A stretch of DNA of 5,385 nt. It comes from Methanobacteriota archaeon (lineage in GTDB: Archaea; Halobacteriota; Methanosarcinia; Methanosarcinales; Methanosarcinaceae). The stretch spans positions 1 through 5,385 of the forward strand of contig JAUPKV010000264.1 in assembly GCA_030837265.1 (NCBI GenBank), given 5' to 3'. Below, one piece after another: positions 1-5,385 of this stretch. The translations under genes and the position numbers were made by a program. The notes beneath the pieces are model-generated. The model was not told the origin of the DNA. It saw nothing but the letters and a program-made list of their open reading frames with translations, and made no database searches. The stretch's first letter is position 1, and each line of letters starts with the position of its first letter.

Positions 1-3
1 ATA

Positions 4-335
4 TTACTTCCTTAATATCCCCCATTCAGTTAACCTTTTCTCAATATCCATCATTTCGTAATCAGTAAAAGAAAGGCTCTGATAATGCATTAGAGAGGTC
101 ATCGGGTCATGTCCCTGGCGAGAATATATTTCAATCTCTGGATACCTGCTTTTAACATCCAGCTCTCTATTGTTTTCCTGGGAGTCTTCGGACTGACTTT
201 TGGCTCTATTCTCGCCCTTTCCGACCATCTGGAAAGGTTATCCCACCATGTTGTACGCTCTGGTGGTCTCCTGCCAGCTAAAAAAGCATTAAATAAATAT
301 GGAAAAGTAGAAGGTAGTTTGTCAATAGTCCTTTT
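4..335 (-). pseudogene. Tyrosine recombinase (integrase), C-terminal remnant with a frameshift
   Basis: This is the carboxy-terminal catalytic part of a phage/XerC-type tyrosine recombinase, which cuts and rejoins DNA through a tyrosine. About 110 residues remain if two frames are joined. The first frame (335 to about 146) carries a GRRPPERTTWW stretch and a KTPRKT motif whose Arg (codon 177-179) fits the second catalytic Arg of the HxxR box, with Lys where His is usual. The reading then shifts near 144-146, where one base seems to be missing (AG|YPEIEIY). The second frame carries GHDP (His, 109-111) and HYQ (Tyr, 82-84); the His-to-Tyr distance of 9 residues is the family standard. It ends with TAA at 4-6. 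The amino-terminal domain and first catalytic Arg are absent, and the frame continues upstream into the PKD/I42 gene, so this is a dead fragment. Family assignment is inferred from motifs; the junction lies somewhere in 300-350. Confidence 0.7.
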
Positions 336-971
336 TGGAGCTTTTTTACCGTTTTCGTTGCTTGCTGTCAGAGTCACTATATAAGTTCCCGGTGCAGAGA
401 AAGTGTGCATAGGATTTTGCTCGTTTGAAGTAATTCCATCTCCAAAGTCCCAGTTCCTTGAGCTTATATTCTGGGAAACGACATTTATATTGAGTGTGAA
501 ACTTTCTTCATTCCCGGTTATATTCTCCCAGAATCTTCCATTAATTCCTCTTGCCTCCTGGCTGCCTGGAGTCACAGCTTTTATTTCCCACACTTGAGTT
601 CCAGGAACACCGGAATAACCTTCAGGAGCTGGATCCTGGGTATAATTGTCGCTTAGGACGCTGAGTCCCGGACTCAGGTGTAGTTCCCAAACATAGCCTG
701 TGGACGGGTTTTCCCTAAGTTTAAGGTAAAAAATTTATCCATTTTTGAGAATTATACTTTTCCCATTGTCATCTCCAGTTATCACTTGTTGGCTCGATGG
801 TAAGGAGTTGTTAGGCTCATTCAATATACTTTCATCCGTAAACTGGATTGATAGAGGAGCATAACCGCTAGTAACATTGTTGCTGGGCTTAGCAACAGGA
901 AACAGTGATTCTCCGGGTGCTGCCAATGCAGTGGATGATATGGCTATCAGAAATAGTAAAAATAAGGTCAT
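336..971 (-). pseudogene. Secreted PKD protein with nested chagasin-like (I42) inhibitor domain, interrupted by TAA
   Basis: A single frame runs from ATG 971 and is broken only by TAA at 735-737 (codon 79). Residues 1-18 form a hydrophobic signal peptide ending in ALA. Residues 24-48 match the first half of a PKD domain (NVTSGYAPLSIQFTD). Residues about 50-165 match a chagasin-type I42 cysteine-protease inhibitor: NPSTGY (88-93), a GVPGTQVW turn and GRFWENITG in place of the usual RPWE loop. Residues 166-208 give the second half of a PKD domain, with WDFGDG at 174-179 and HTFSAPGTYIVTLTASN. After that the frame enters the integrase remnant. TAA is not a pyrrolysine codon, so translation should stop after 78 residues. 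The likely ancestral codon is CAA (NG-Q-IFYLKLRENP). The expected role was an extracellular or envelope-attached protein that blocks papain-like proteases. Domain calls rest on motifs read by eye. Confidence 0.72.
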
Positions 972-1065
972 TAACAGGATTTTACATTTTATTTTTATTC
1001 CTACAGTTAGATATGAGGATTCAAAAATTCTGGCTGGATAGCGCTAGTCAAAAATAAATATGAAT

Positions 1066-1074
1066 GTTATAAAA
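1066..1074 (-). promoter_or_regulatory. Possible TATA box for the PKD/I42 gene
   Basis: Read on the minus strand this is TTTTATAAC, about 95 nt before the ATG at 971. Archaeal start sites lie about 25 nt downstream, which would give a leader of roughly 70 nt. The surrounding DNA is AT-rich, so chance matches are likely. A second AT-rich candidate lies at about 1050-1060. Confidence 0.25.
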
Positions 1075-1115
1075 TTCACATTACTTAGATTTTTCAAGTC
1101 TGGACTTATCCAACA

Positions 1116-1129
1116 ATAAAAAAAGGAAA
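1116..1129 (-). terminator. Possible T-rich terminator after mtbA
   Basis: About 65 nt past the mtbA stop, the minus strand reads TTTCCTTTTTTTATTG, with a run of seven T. Archaeal RNA polymerase often stops at oligo-T tracts without a hairpin. No convincing stem precedes it, and the short palindrome at 1096-1107 comes after the tract and has too small a loop. The call is therefore weak. Confidence 0.35.
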
Positions 1130-1190
1130 ATGAGAAGGAAAGTATAAACCCTCATTAATCAAATACTTTTAATCAATTTTCCCACTATAT

Positions 1191-2210
1191 TCAGTACACG
1201 TGGTTAATTGCACACTTAACCATTGCTTGAAGGTTAGCAGTTGGAGTCATGCTAACAATGCCACAGCCAGGAGCGAGTAACCCAACACCTGCATCAAGTG
1301 CCTTCTTTGAGGCAGCTGTAACATCATCAGGGGTCCCGTTCCAGAGCACGGCTACAGGGTCAAGATTTCCTATAATAATTGCATTTTCCACATTGCCATT
1401 TGCAGTTTTGACGTCTACTCTCTGATCTACACTGATTCCATTTACTCCAGTCTTGTCCATAATCCCAAGCCCGTTGGTTGTATTTCCGCAAATATGAAGA
1501 ACTGTAGATACATCGAGTTCCTTCATTGCATCAGCAATCTTTTTCTGGTAGGGAAGAGCAAATTTCTCGTAGAATTCTCCGCCAATTAATTCATAGCTCG
1601 CTGTCGGGTCAATAATGGCTATAGTGTCAGCCCCATTTTGAACCATTGCTTTTGCGTATTCCACATTGAAATCCGAGCATAAGTCCAGAAGCGGGGAGAC
1701 AATATCCTCACCTGTGAATATATTTCCGAACCAATCATCTCCGTTAATATGCTGGGCAAGAGAGAAAGGACCTATCATGGACCCTATAACAGGAAGTTCT
1801 TTTCCATATTTTTCAGAAAGGATTTTAACGGCCTCAAGGATTAAGCCAATTCTACCTTCTTTCAGGTTATAGTTCTTTACCTTGTCAAGGTCCTCCAAAT
1901 TCTTAACACTGTGTTTAATCACCGAGGGCTGCTGCTTCAGGTCGCCAGCCTTGATTCCGCAGCCAAAAAGTTCGGCTTCAGCTGTTATATCAAAAGGAAC
2001 TCTCACAGCTTCAAAACCTACCACATTATACCCTGCTTCCGCAAGAGTTGCCATTTTCTCTGCATCTGCATGGGCATCTGGCCAGTAAGCTCCACAAGCT
2101 TTCATCTGTTCAACAGTTGCGGTCTGGGTGAAACAGACAGCTGGCATTCTGTCCACTTGCTGTTTTCTCAATACACGGTATAATCTTTGTTTTGGTGTAT
2201 ATTCTGTCAT
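1191..2210 (-). CDS. mtbA: Methylcobamide:CoM methyltransferase MtbA (methylamine-specific)
   Basis: A cytoplasmic zinc enzyme of 339 residues that moves the methyl group from the methylated corrinoid proteins of the methylamine pathways (MtmC, MtbC, MttC) to coenzyme M, making methyl-CoM for methanogenesis. It belongs to the uroporphyrinogen-decarboxylase-like TIM-barrel family. The zinc ligands fit H239-x-C241-x74-C316, within [10 protein letters not shown] and [10 protein letters not shown]. Length and sequence match the methylamine enzyme as I remember it (MTEYTPK start, [10 protein letters not shown]) better than the methanol paralogue MtaA. The start at 2210 follows a GAGAGGG ribosome-binding site a few bases upstream, and the gene ends with TGA. 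It lies 178 nt after the 78-residue ORF and behind a terminator, so it is probably transcribed separately although it works with the neighbouring mtm genes. The frame is intact. Confidence 0.93.
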   Translation of the reverse strand: MTEYTPKQRLYRVLRKQQVDRMPAVCFTQTATVEQMKACGAYWPDAHADAEKMATLAEAGYNVVGFEAVRVPFDITAEAELFGCGIKAGDLKQQPSVIKHSVKNLEDLDKVKNYNLKEGRIGLILEAVKILSEKYGKELPVIGSMIGPFSLAQHINGDDWFGNIFTGEDIVSPLLDLCSDFNVEYAKAMVQNGADTIAIIDPTASYELIGGEFYEKFALPYQKKIADAMKELDVSTVLHICGNTTNGLGIMDKTGVNGISVDQRVDVKTANGNVENAIIIGNLDPVAVLWNGTPDDVTAASKKALDAGVGLLAPGCGIVSMTPTANLQAMVKCAINHVY

Positions 2211-2297
2211 CTGTTTCCCTCTCTAAGATCATGTCCCACAATTGAGGATGGTTGAAAAATTTAATTTTTAACTTTGGAAATAGTTAAAATCGCATTT

Positions 2298-2309
2298 CCC
2301 ATATATCGA
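2298..2309 (-). promoter_or_regulatory. Possible TATA box of mtbA
   Basis: The minus strand reads ATCGATATATGG here, between the upstream terminator and mtbA. A start about 25 nt downstream (near 2278) would give a leader of about 70 nt. The fit to the archaeal box TTTATATA is only fair, and AT-rich alternatives lie nearby (around 2366-2376). Support comes mainly from the terminator placed just upstream. Confidence 0.35.
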
Positions 2310-2325
2310 TCAAAATACTTTTCCC

Positions 2326-2365
2326 AAAAAAATAAGTCTGCCTTAATTTTTCCTTCAAGCAGACT
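2326..2365 (-). terminator. Hairpin plus T-run terminator of the permease operon
   Basis: On the minus strand AGTCTGC (2365-2359) pairs with GCAGACT (2341-2335), a 7-bp stem that can be lengthened across a one-base bulge, with about 17 nt in the loop. It is followed almost directly by TTATTTTTTT (T7 at 2332-2326). It begins 24 nt after the stop of the 78-residue ORF, where an operon end is expected. Confidence 0.6.
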
Positions 2366-2388
2366 ATTTAATAAATACTTGGGATTTT

Positions 2389-2625
2389 TCAGTACTTGTA
2401 GTGCTTTACCGAGTGATATAAGATTACAACGAAGAAAGCAATTATGACAAGTAAAAAGCTGAAAAAACCTACAGGATCCCATACAAAACCTATCCCTTCT
2501 CCACCTGCGTCCCAGGAAACTAGTACGGCTCCCTGGAGCACCGTGGGAATAACCACACAGGCAAAAGCCAGGATGAAGATAAACACTATATCAAAGATCT
2601 CTGTAAGCATATTCTTATCTGCCAT
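2389..2625 (-). CDS. Small two-span membrane protein of unknown function
   Basis: This encodes 78 residues, not recognised as a named family. Two hydrophobic spans are visible, at about residues 8-30 (FDIVFIFILAFACVVIPTVL) and 48-70 (PVGFFSFLLVIIAFFVVIL). They are joined by a Gly/Asp-rich loop (DAGGEGIG), and the tail is basic and aromatic (HSVKHYKY). The ATG at 2625 has a strong GGAGG ten bases upstream, and that site overlaps the stop of the preceding gene (15-nt gap), so the two are surely co-transcribed. Translation ends with TGA just before the terminator at 2326-2365. Being last in the permease operon suggests an accessory role in the transporter, but that is inference from position only. 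Confidence 0.75.
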   Translation of the reverse strand: MADKNMLTEIFDIVFIFILAFACVVIPTVLQGAVLVSWDAGGEGIGFVWDPVGFFSFLLVIIAFFVVILYHSVKHYKY

Positions 2626-2640
2626 TCCTGTTCTACCTCC

Positions 2641-2916
2641 TCAGTCGTAATATTCAAACTCGAACATGTGATCCTTTATCGATTTGCGCACACCCAGACA
2701 ACCTATTGCCTCTATTATTACCACCAGTCCTAAGAAGATTACATAGAGGTAGAAGAAGTTCCTTGAGATCTCCCAGGTTTCGATGAGAACCTTATAAAGG
2801 ACAAATCCTTCCACACTTACCAGCAGGACAAGCATGCCAACTATAAGAGCTGTATCACCATTCAGTTTTCTGTGATATTTAGCTTTCATTGCCTGGTTAC
2901 TCGTCTCCAACTCCAA
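2641..2916 (-). CDS. Small two-span membrane protein of unknown function, overlapping the permease 3' end
   Basis: This encodes up to 91 residues. Hydrophobic spans lie at about residues 23-45 (TALIVGMLVLLVSVEGFVLY) and 54-76 (FFYLYVIFLGLVVIIEAIG), with a charged amino terminus and an acidic tail (MFEFEYYD). No family recognised. The start is uncertain. The longest frame opens with TTG at 2916, only 3 nt after AGGAGG; the in-frame TTG at 2910 sits 9 nt after the same site and is the better-spaced choice; an ATG at 2889 lacks a good site. The TTG starts overlap the permease end by 20 or 14 nt, which suggests translational coupling. The 78-residue gene follows after 15 nt. A shared job with the permease is likely but unproven. 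Confidence 0.72.
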   Translation of the reverse strand: MELETSNQAMKAKYHRKLNGDTALIVGMLVLLVSVEGFVLYKVLIETWEISRNFFYLYVIFLGLVVIIEAIGCLGVRKSIKDHMFEFEYYD

Positions 2917-4304
2917 TCGCCTCCTTTTTTGCCTTTACACTTTCCGAACCTTTAGGTAAAGGCCATCCCATTTCAGCCCAGTTATTTTCTGCATTAGAAT
3001 TCCTGTGCCTGTGGCTGAAGTAGAAGTATGCAATACCATAGAATACAAAGGCAAAGATCAGGTTATACTTGTAGCCCCAAAACAGCGTTGAAAGAATCGT
3101 AATAGCTATTGCAATTGCAAAGTAAGCTATGTACGGCTGATAAGGGCTTACAAAAGGCCGAATTTTGCTTGTAGTCTCAGGGAAGAGTTTCCTGAAACGG
3201 ATCAGGGAAAACGGGATCAGCACATAACAGAGCAGTCCCGAAATAATAGAGAAGGTAATCACCTGATCCAAGAAACCGCTAAAAGCAAAGCCGATTGCAA
3301 TAGGCACAGTAAAAATTACTGCCCTATATGGAGTGTTATACCTTGGGTGCACTGCCGAGAACCAGGAAGACACATAATTGTCTCGGGAGAGGGCAAACCA
3401 GGAGCGAGAAGAATCACAGACGCAACCGTTTGCACTTGCCACGCACGTCAGGAGGGTCCCAAGTCCAAGCAGAGCAACGAAAATAAACATCCCACTGTTC
3501 TGTGCCGCTTCAAAGAGAGGATACACGGAAACACCCAATGTGTCTGTAGGGATCAGTACCGCACAGAGATAAAGCGTCATTGCCGCTCCTATGAGCAGGG
3601 TGATCATTCCTGCCTGCTGGCCAAGAGGCACTGCCCTTGACGGATGTTTACACTCTTCGGCACACATTGCCGCCCCTTCTATCCCTAAATAGAACCAGGG
3701 TCCAAATTGCAGCGCCGCAAATAGGCCTATCATCCCATTCGGCAGAGCTCCCTGGAAAAGATATTCCGGGTGGATATTTACCGTTCCAAAGGCTGTTGCG
3801 AAGAAGAAGACCACTATTGCGAAAAAAAGCTATCATGGTCAGGAAGAAATTAAGAGTTAGAGCTGCAACAACGCCTCTGTAATTGATGAAGGTTAAAAGC
3901 GCAATAACAAGCAATGTCACCGGGAAAACCTGCAATTCCGGGAAAATGCTCTGTGCAATGAATGCGACAACAATGGCATCTGCTGCTTCAAGAGCGATAT
4001 ATTCCATATACACTGCAAGTCCCACGCTGGCGGCTGCTCCGGGTCCGATAAAGAGCCTTGCCCAGTCGTAGGGACCTCCTGCAAGTTTGGTCGCTGATCC
4101 CAATTCACTGGCGCAAAGAGAAATCATAACATACATGGTTCCTGCAACAAGCATGGCAAGTAGGGAACCCAGGATTCCTCCTTTTGCGACTGTGAAGTTC
4201 CAGCCCATGTACTCTCCAACCAGCACAATCCCGACTCCAAGAGCCCATACATGGAAAGGTCTCAGAGTCTTAACCAGGCTGGCAGATTCATGGTTTTCAG
4301 ACAT
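2897..4304 (-). pseudogene. mtmP: APC-family amine permease, probably MtmP, with a single-base frameshift
   Basis: Two overlapping frames join into one amino acid/polyamine/organocation (APC) transporter of 468 residues with about 12 membrane spans. Residues 1-161 are read from ATG 4304 and the remaining 305 from the other frame down to TAA 2897. The break is an extra base in the A7 run at 3822-3828; with six A the protein reads MIAFFAIVVFFFATAFG. The first span holds GVGIVLVGEYMGWN, a glycine-rich unwound-helix motif like that of ethanolamine-type permeases, and the tail is hydrophilic (KGSESVKAKK). Lying between mtmB and mtbA, it most likely imports monomethylamine; substrate and symbol are inferred from context. 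The start is supported by GAGG upstream, inside the end of the 34-residue ORF. Both halves are well preserved outside the run, so the shift is recent, a sequencing error, or a switchable site. Confidence 0.82.
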
Positions 4305-4310
4305 AATGCC

Positions 4311-4415
4311 TCATCCCCTTTTTTTCGAAACCTTACTTGCATCCAGTAAGACCCAGCCCATCAATCCGAAAGCCAGGAGATATATCAGTCCGTTTACTAC
4401 AGTCCAGATATCCAT
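4311..4415 (-). CDS. 34-residue single-span membrane protein upstream of the permease
   Basis: A short gene usually missed by length cut-offs. It starts with ATG at 4415, with GGAGAT six bases upstream (4427-4422), and ends with TGA at 4311, just 6 nt before the permease ATG. The protein begins MDIWTVVNGLIYLLAFGLMG, has one hydrophobic span (about residues 5-24), and finishes with a basic tail (SKVSKKRG), so the carboxy end is probably cytoplasmic. The permease ribosome-binding site lies within its last codons and stop, consistent with translational coupling. It resembles in style the tiny accessory subunits placed before some bacterial and archaeal symporter genes, but I cannot assign it to a family. 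A role in permease assembly, stability or gating is inference from position. Confidence 0.68.
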   Translation of the reverse strand: MDIWTVVNGLIYLLAFGLMGWVLLDASKVSKKRG

Positions 4416-4458
4416 TTTAGTATCTCCTTTTATATTTTTACACTATTATATTCGCTCG

Positions 4459-4486
4459 TTTATGTGTTAAGAAAATTCCACATAAA
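4459..4486. promoter_or_regulatory. 8-bp dyad, possible operator of the permease operon
   Basis: TTTATGTG (4459-4466) and CACATAAA (4479-4486) form a perfect inverted repeat with a 12-nt spacer. It overlaps the expected start of transcription, about 25 nt downstream of the TATA-like box at 4498-4506. This position suits a dimeric repressor; as RNA it could also form a weak leader hairpin. The AT-rich setting lowers the weight of the match. Confidence 0.4.
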
Positions 4487-4497
4487 GTGTAATGTGT

Positions 4498-4506
4498 CTT
4501 TATATC
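4498..4506 (-). promoter_or_regulatory. TATA box of the permease operon
   Basis: The minus strand reads GATATAAAG, a good fit to the archaeal box. It lies downstream of the mtmB terminator and about 85 nt before the ATG of the 34-residue gene. The predicted start near 4477 gives a leader of about 60 nt. Confidence 0.5.
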
Positions 4507-4525
4507 AGTTTCGCCTGAAGTTTTG

Positions 4526-4562
4526 AAAAAAAATAAGCCAGCGAGATGCTCGCCGCTGGCCT
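4526..4562 (-). terminator. Strong hairpin plus T-run terminator of mtmB
   Basis: On the minus strand GCCAGCG (4560-4554) pairs with CGCTGGC (4543-4537). An alternative fold pairs GCGAG with CTCGC around a CAT loop and GCCA with TGGC. The stem is GC-rich in an AT-rich setting and is followed by TTATTTTTTTT (T8 at 4533-4526). It starts about 40 nt after the mtmB stop. It separates the methyltransferase transcript from the permease operon, although some read-through is possible. Confidence 0.75.
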
Positions 4563-4601
4563 TAGCTCTTGTAATATAAACTGCAGGCCCGGACTTTCGG
4601 C

Positions 4602-5385
4602 TTAGAACACAAGTCCAAGGTCTTCGAGCTTCTTTCTTGCCCCGTCGTAGACCTTCATGTATTCGTCAGTTGGGAGGACTCTCTTTACGTCGTAGCATTC
4701 CTGGAAGGTCTTCCCTGCAGGTGCGGTTGCGTAATTCTTTTCGTAAAGGGATACAAGGTCGTTTAAGATCCTGTTAACCTCAGGGATTTCCATACCTGCA
4801 GTTGCCCTTGCGACTTCTCCCATCATCCTGGCTTCCACACCAGTCGTCTTGTCTGTCACTACACCTTTTGCAGAGGCTACTCCTGAGAGGATTTCTCTGC
4901 CAGATGATGTATCAGTGATGGATTGGGCTGAGGCTTCTAGCAGGCACATCTCAGTACACGGGCCTGCACAGGGGTAGTACTGGTTGCCTGAGAGAATGTC
5001 GGTGAATTCTGAGATTGTTGCACATGCCCAACCTGCAATCTTGAGAGTTTCCCTGGTGTTGGTTGAACCCCAGCGGATATGCACAGGACCGTCAAGGTGC
5101 CAGCTTGCATTGCACATGAGCACACCATTGATGTGCGTTGCGACGTCGACAATCGTAGTTTCCTCAATGCCACCTGCGTAACCTCCGAAGATAGGCATCT
5201 GTTCGTCCATTATAATGTCGCTGTTTGCGCTGTAGTGAGCAATAACGGCAATTGCATCAAGGTCGATCTTGAGTTCACAGAGTTGAGAGACCTCGTGGCT
5301 GTCCGAACAGGCCATTCCGCCGACGCAGTCAGCGGAAATGTTGCCCTGAGCGGACAGGGAGGTCTCGGGTCCCTAGACACCCATG
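4602..5385 (-). CDS. mtmB: Monomethylamine methyltransferase MtmB, C-terminal 260 residues, with in-frame amber pyrrolysine codon
   Basis: MtmB takes the methyl group from monomethylamine and passes it to Co(I) of the corrinoid protein MtmC; MtbA then moves it to coenzyme M. The frame reads through TAG at 5373-5375 in the context MGV-TAG-GPETSL, the known pyrrolysine site. From that Met to the last Phe are 260 residues; if the Met is 199 the protein ends at 458, the family length. With that numbering, Glu259 (MDEQMP) and Gln333 and Tyr335 (GNQYYPC) fall on the active-site residues reported for the enzyme. The gene is cut by the window edge, so its amino terminus and promoter are not visible; base 5385 is the last base of the codon before Met199. 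A caller treating TAG as stop would wrongly start at Met222 (5315). It ends in TAA, followed by a strong terminator. mtmC is expected upstream. Confidence 0.96.
5287..5366 (-). promoter_or_regulatory. PYLIS-like RNA structure just 3' of the pyrrolysine codon
   Basis: Six bases after the amber codon the mRNA can fold into a long structure within the coding region. The outer stem GAGACCTC (5366-5359) pairs with GAGGTCTC (5294-5287), 8 bp. A second stem CTGTCCG (5357-5351) pairs with CGGACAG (5305-5299), 7 bp. An inner hairpin pairs 5337-5328 with 5324-5315, 10 bp with one G-U, around a UGC loop. This matches the position and kind of the pyrrolysine insertion element described for mtmB. Later work found such elements helpful rather than essential for reading UAG. 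Confidence 0.7.
5373..5375 (-). other. In-frame amber codon read as pyrrolysine (MtmB residue 202)
   Basis: The minus-strand codon TAG interrupts an otherwise open and highly typical MtmB frame (MGV before, GPETSL after). In methylamine methyltransferases this codon is decoded by the pylT tRNA charged by PylS, and the residue sits in the active site. None of the genes supported in this window ends in TAG (they use TGA or TAA). Confidence 0.95.

Noticed and set aside
109..597. Two plus-strand ORFs of 91 and 64 residues with hydrophobic stretches
   Set aside because: They lie antisense to the integrase remnant and PKD region, whose minus-strand motifs (WDFGDG, GHDP-HYQ) explain the sequence.
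1096..1107. Palindrome AAGTCTGGACTT
   Set aside because: The loop would be only 2 nt and it lies after, not before, the T-tract on the mtbA transcript, so it does not make a terminator hairpin.
1155..1176. Direct repeat TTAATCAA spaced 14 nt start to start, just past the mtbA stop
   Set aside because: Two 8-bp AT-rich copies in AT-rich intergenic DNA are expected by chance; no mobile element or array is attached.
1666..2183. Several plus-strand ORFs of 68-90 residues across mtbA
   Set aside because: All are antisense to an intact, well-recognised enzyme gene, overlap one another, and show no domain.
2261..2482. 73-residue minus-strand ORF overlapping the end of the 78-residue membrane protein
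   Set aside because: It lies out of frame over a real gene, the terminator and the mtbA promoter region, has no good ribosome-binding site, and has no recognisable protein pattern.
3347..3640. 97-residue plus-strand ORF
   Set aside because: Antisense to the permease C-terminal half, with low-complexity Arg/Cys/His content and no motif.
4445..4455. Second TATA-like box (GAATATAATAG on the minus strand)
   Set aside because: Its start site would fall almost on the ribosome-binding site of the 34-residue gene, leaving no leader; the box at 4498-4506 fits better.
4087..4470. 127-residue plus-strand ORF
   Set aside because: It is antisense to the permease, the 34-residue gene and the promoter; its composition (Pro/Ser/Thr-rich) is typical of a reverse-frame shadow.
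1..5385. tRNA, rRNA, CRISPR array or insertion-sequence ends
   Set aside because: No cloverleaf, repeat-spacer pattern or paired terminal inverted repeats were seen on reading both strands; the integrase remnant is the only mobile-element trace.

Overview
The window looks like a piece of a Methanosarcina (methanogenic archaeon) chromosome. The clearest sign is the 3' part of mtmB (monomethylamine methyltransferase) with an in-frame TAG where pyrrolysine (residue 202) belongs. The other signs are a methylcobamide:CoM methyltransferase of the MtbA type, an amine-type APC permease, and typical Methanosarcina surface-protein (PKD) and integrase remnants. Every gene I can support lies on the minus strand, so the biological reading order runs from position 5385 down to 1.

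Methylamine block (5385 to 1191). The C-terminal 260 residues of MtmB (4602-5385, 5' end outside the window) end in a strong hairpin/T-run terminator (4526-4562). Next comes what looks like a separate four-gene transcription unit: an overlooked 34-residue single-span membrane protein (4311-4415), a 468-residue APC permease, probably mtmP, broken by one extra base in an A7 run at 3822-3828 (2897-4304), and two small two-span membrane proteins (2641-2916 and 2389-2625). The genes are packed with gaps of 6 nt, a 20-nt overlap and 15 nt. The unit has its own TATA box (4498-4506), an 8-bp dyad close to the expected transcription start (4459-4486), and its own terminator (2326-2365). mtbA (1191-2210) follows, probably from its own promoter.

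Together the block covers uptake of monomethylamine, methyl transfer to a corrinoid protein (mtmC, not in the window, expected upstream of mtmB), and methyl transfer from the corrinoid to coenzyme M, which feeds methanogenesis.

Decayed block (about 1000 to 4). A secreted protein contains a chagasin-like (I42) protease-inhibitor domain that appears to be nested inside a single PKD domain. It is interrupted by an in-frame TAA and perhaps has a lost start codon. Its frame then runs straight into the C-terminal catalytic end of a tyrosine recombinase, which itself carries a frameshift. This is best read as a pseudogene fused to an integrase remnant, marking an old rearrangement or integration next to the methylamine genes.

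Three disruptions in 5.4 kb (one nonsense, two frameshifts) leave open whether some are sequencing or assembly errors. The A7 frameshift in the permease is the most suspect.
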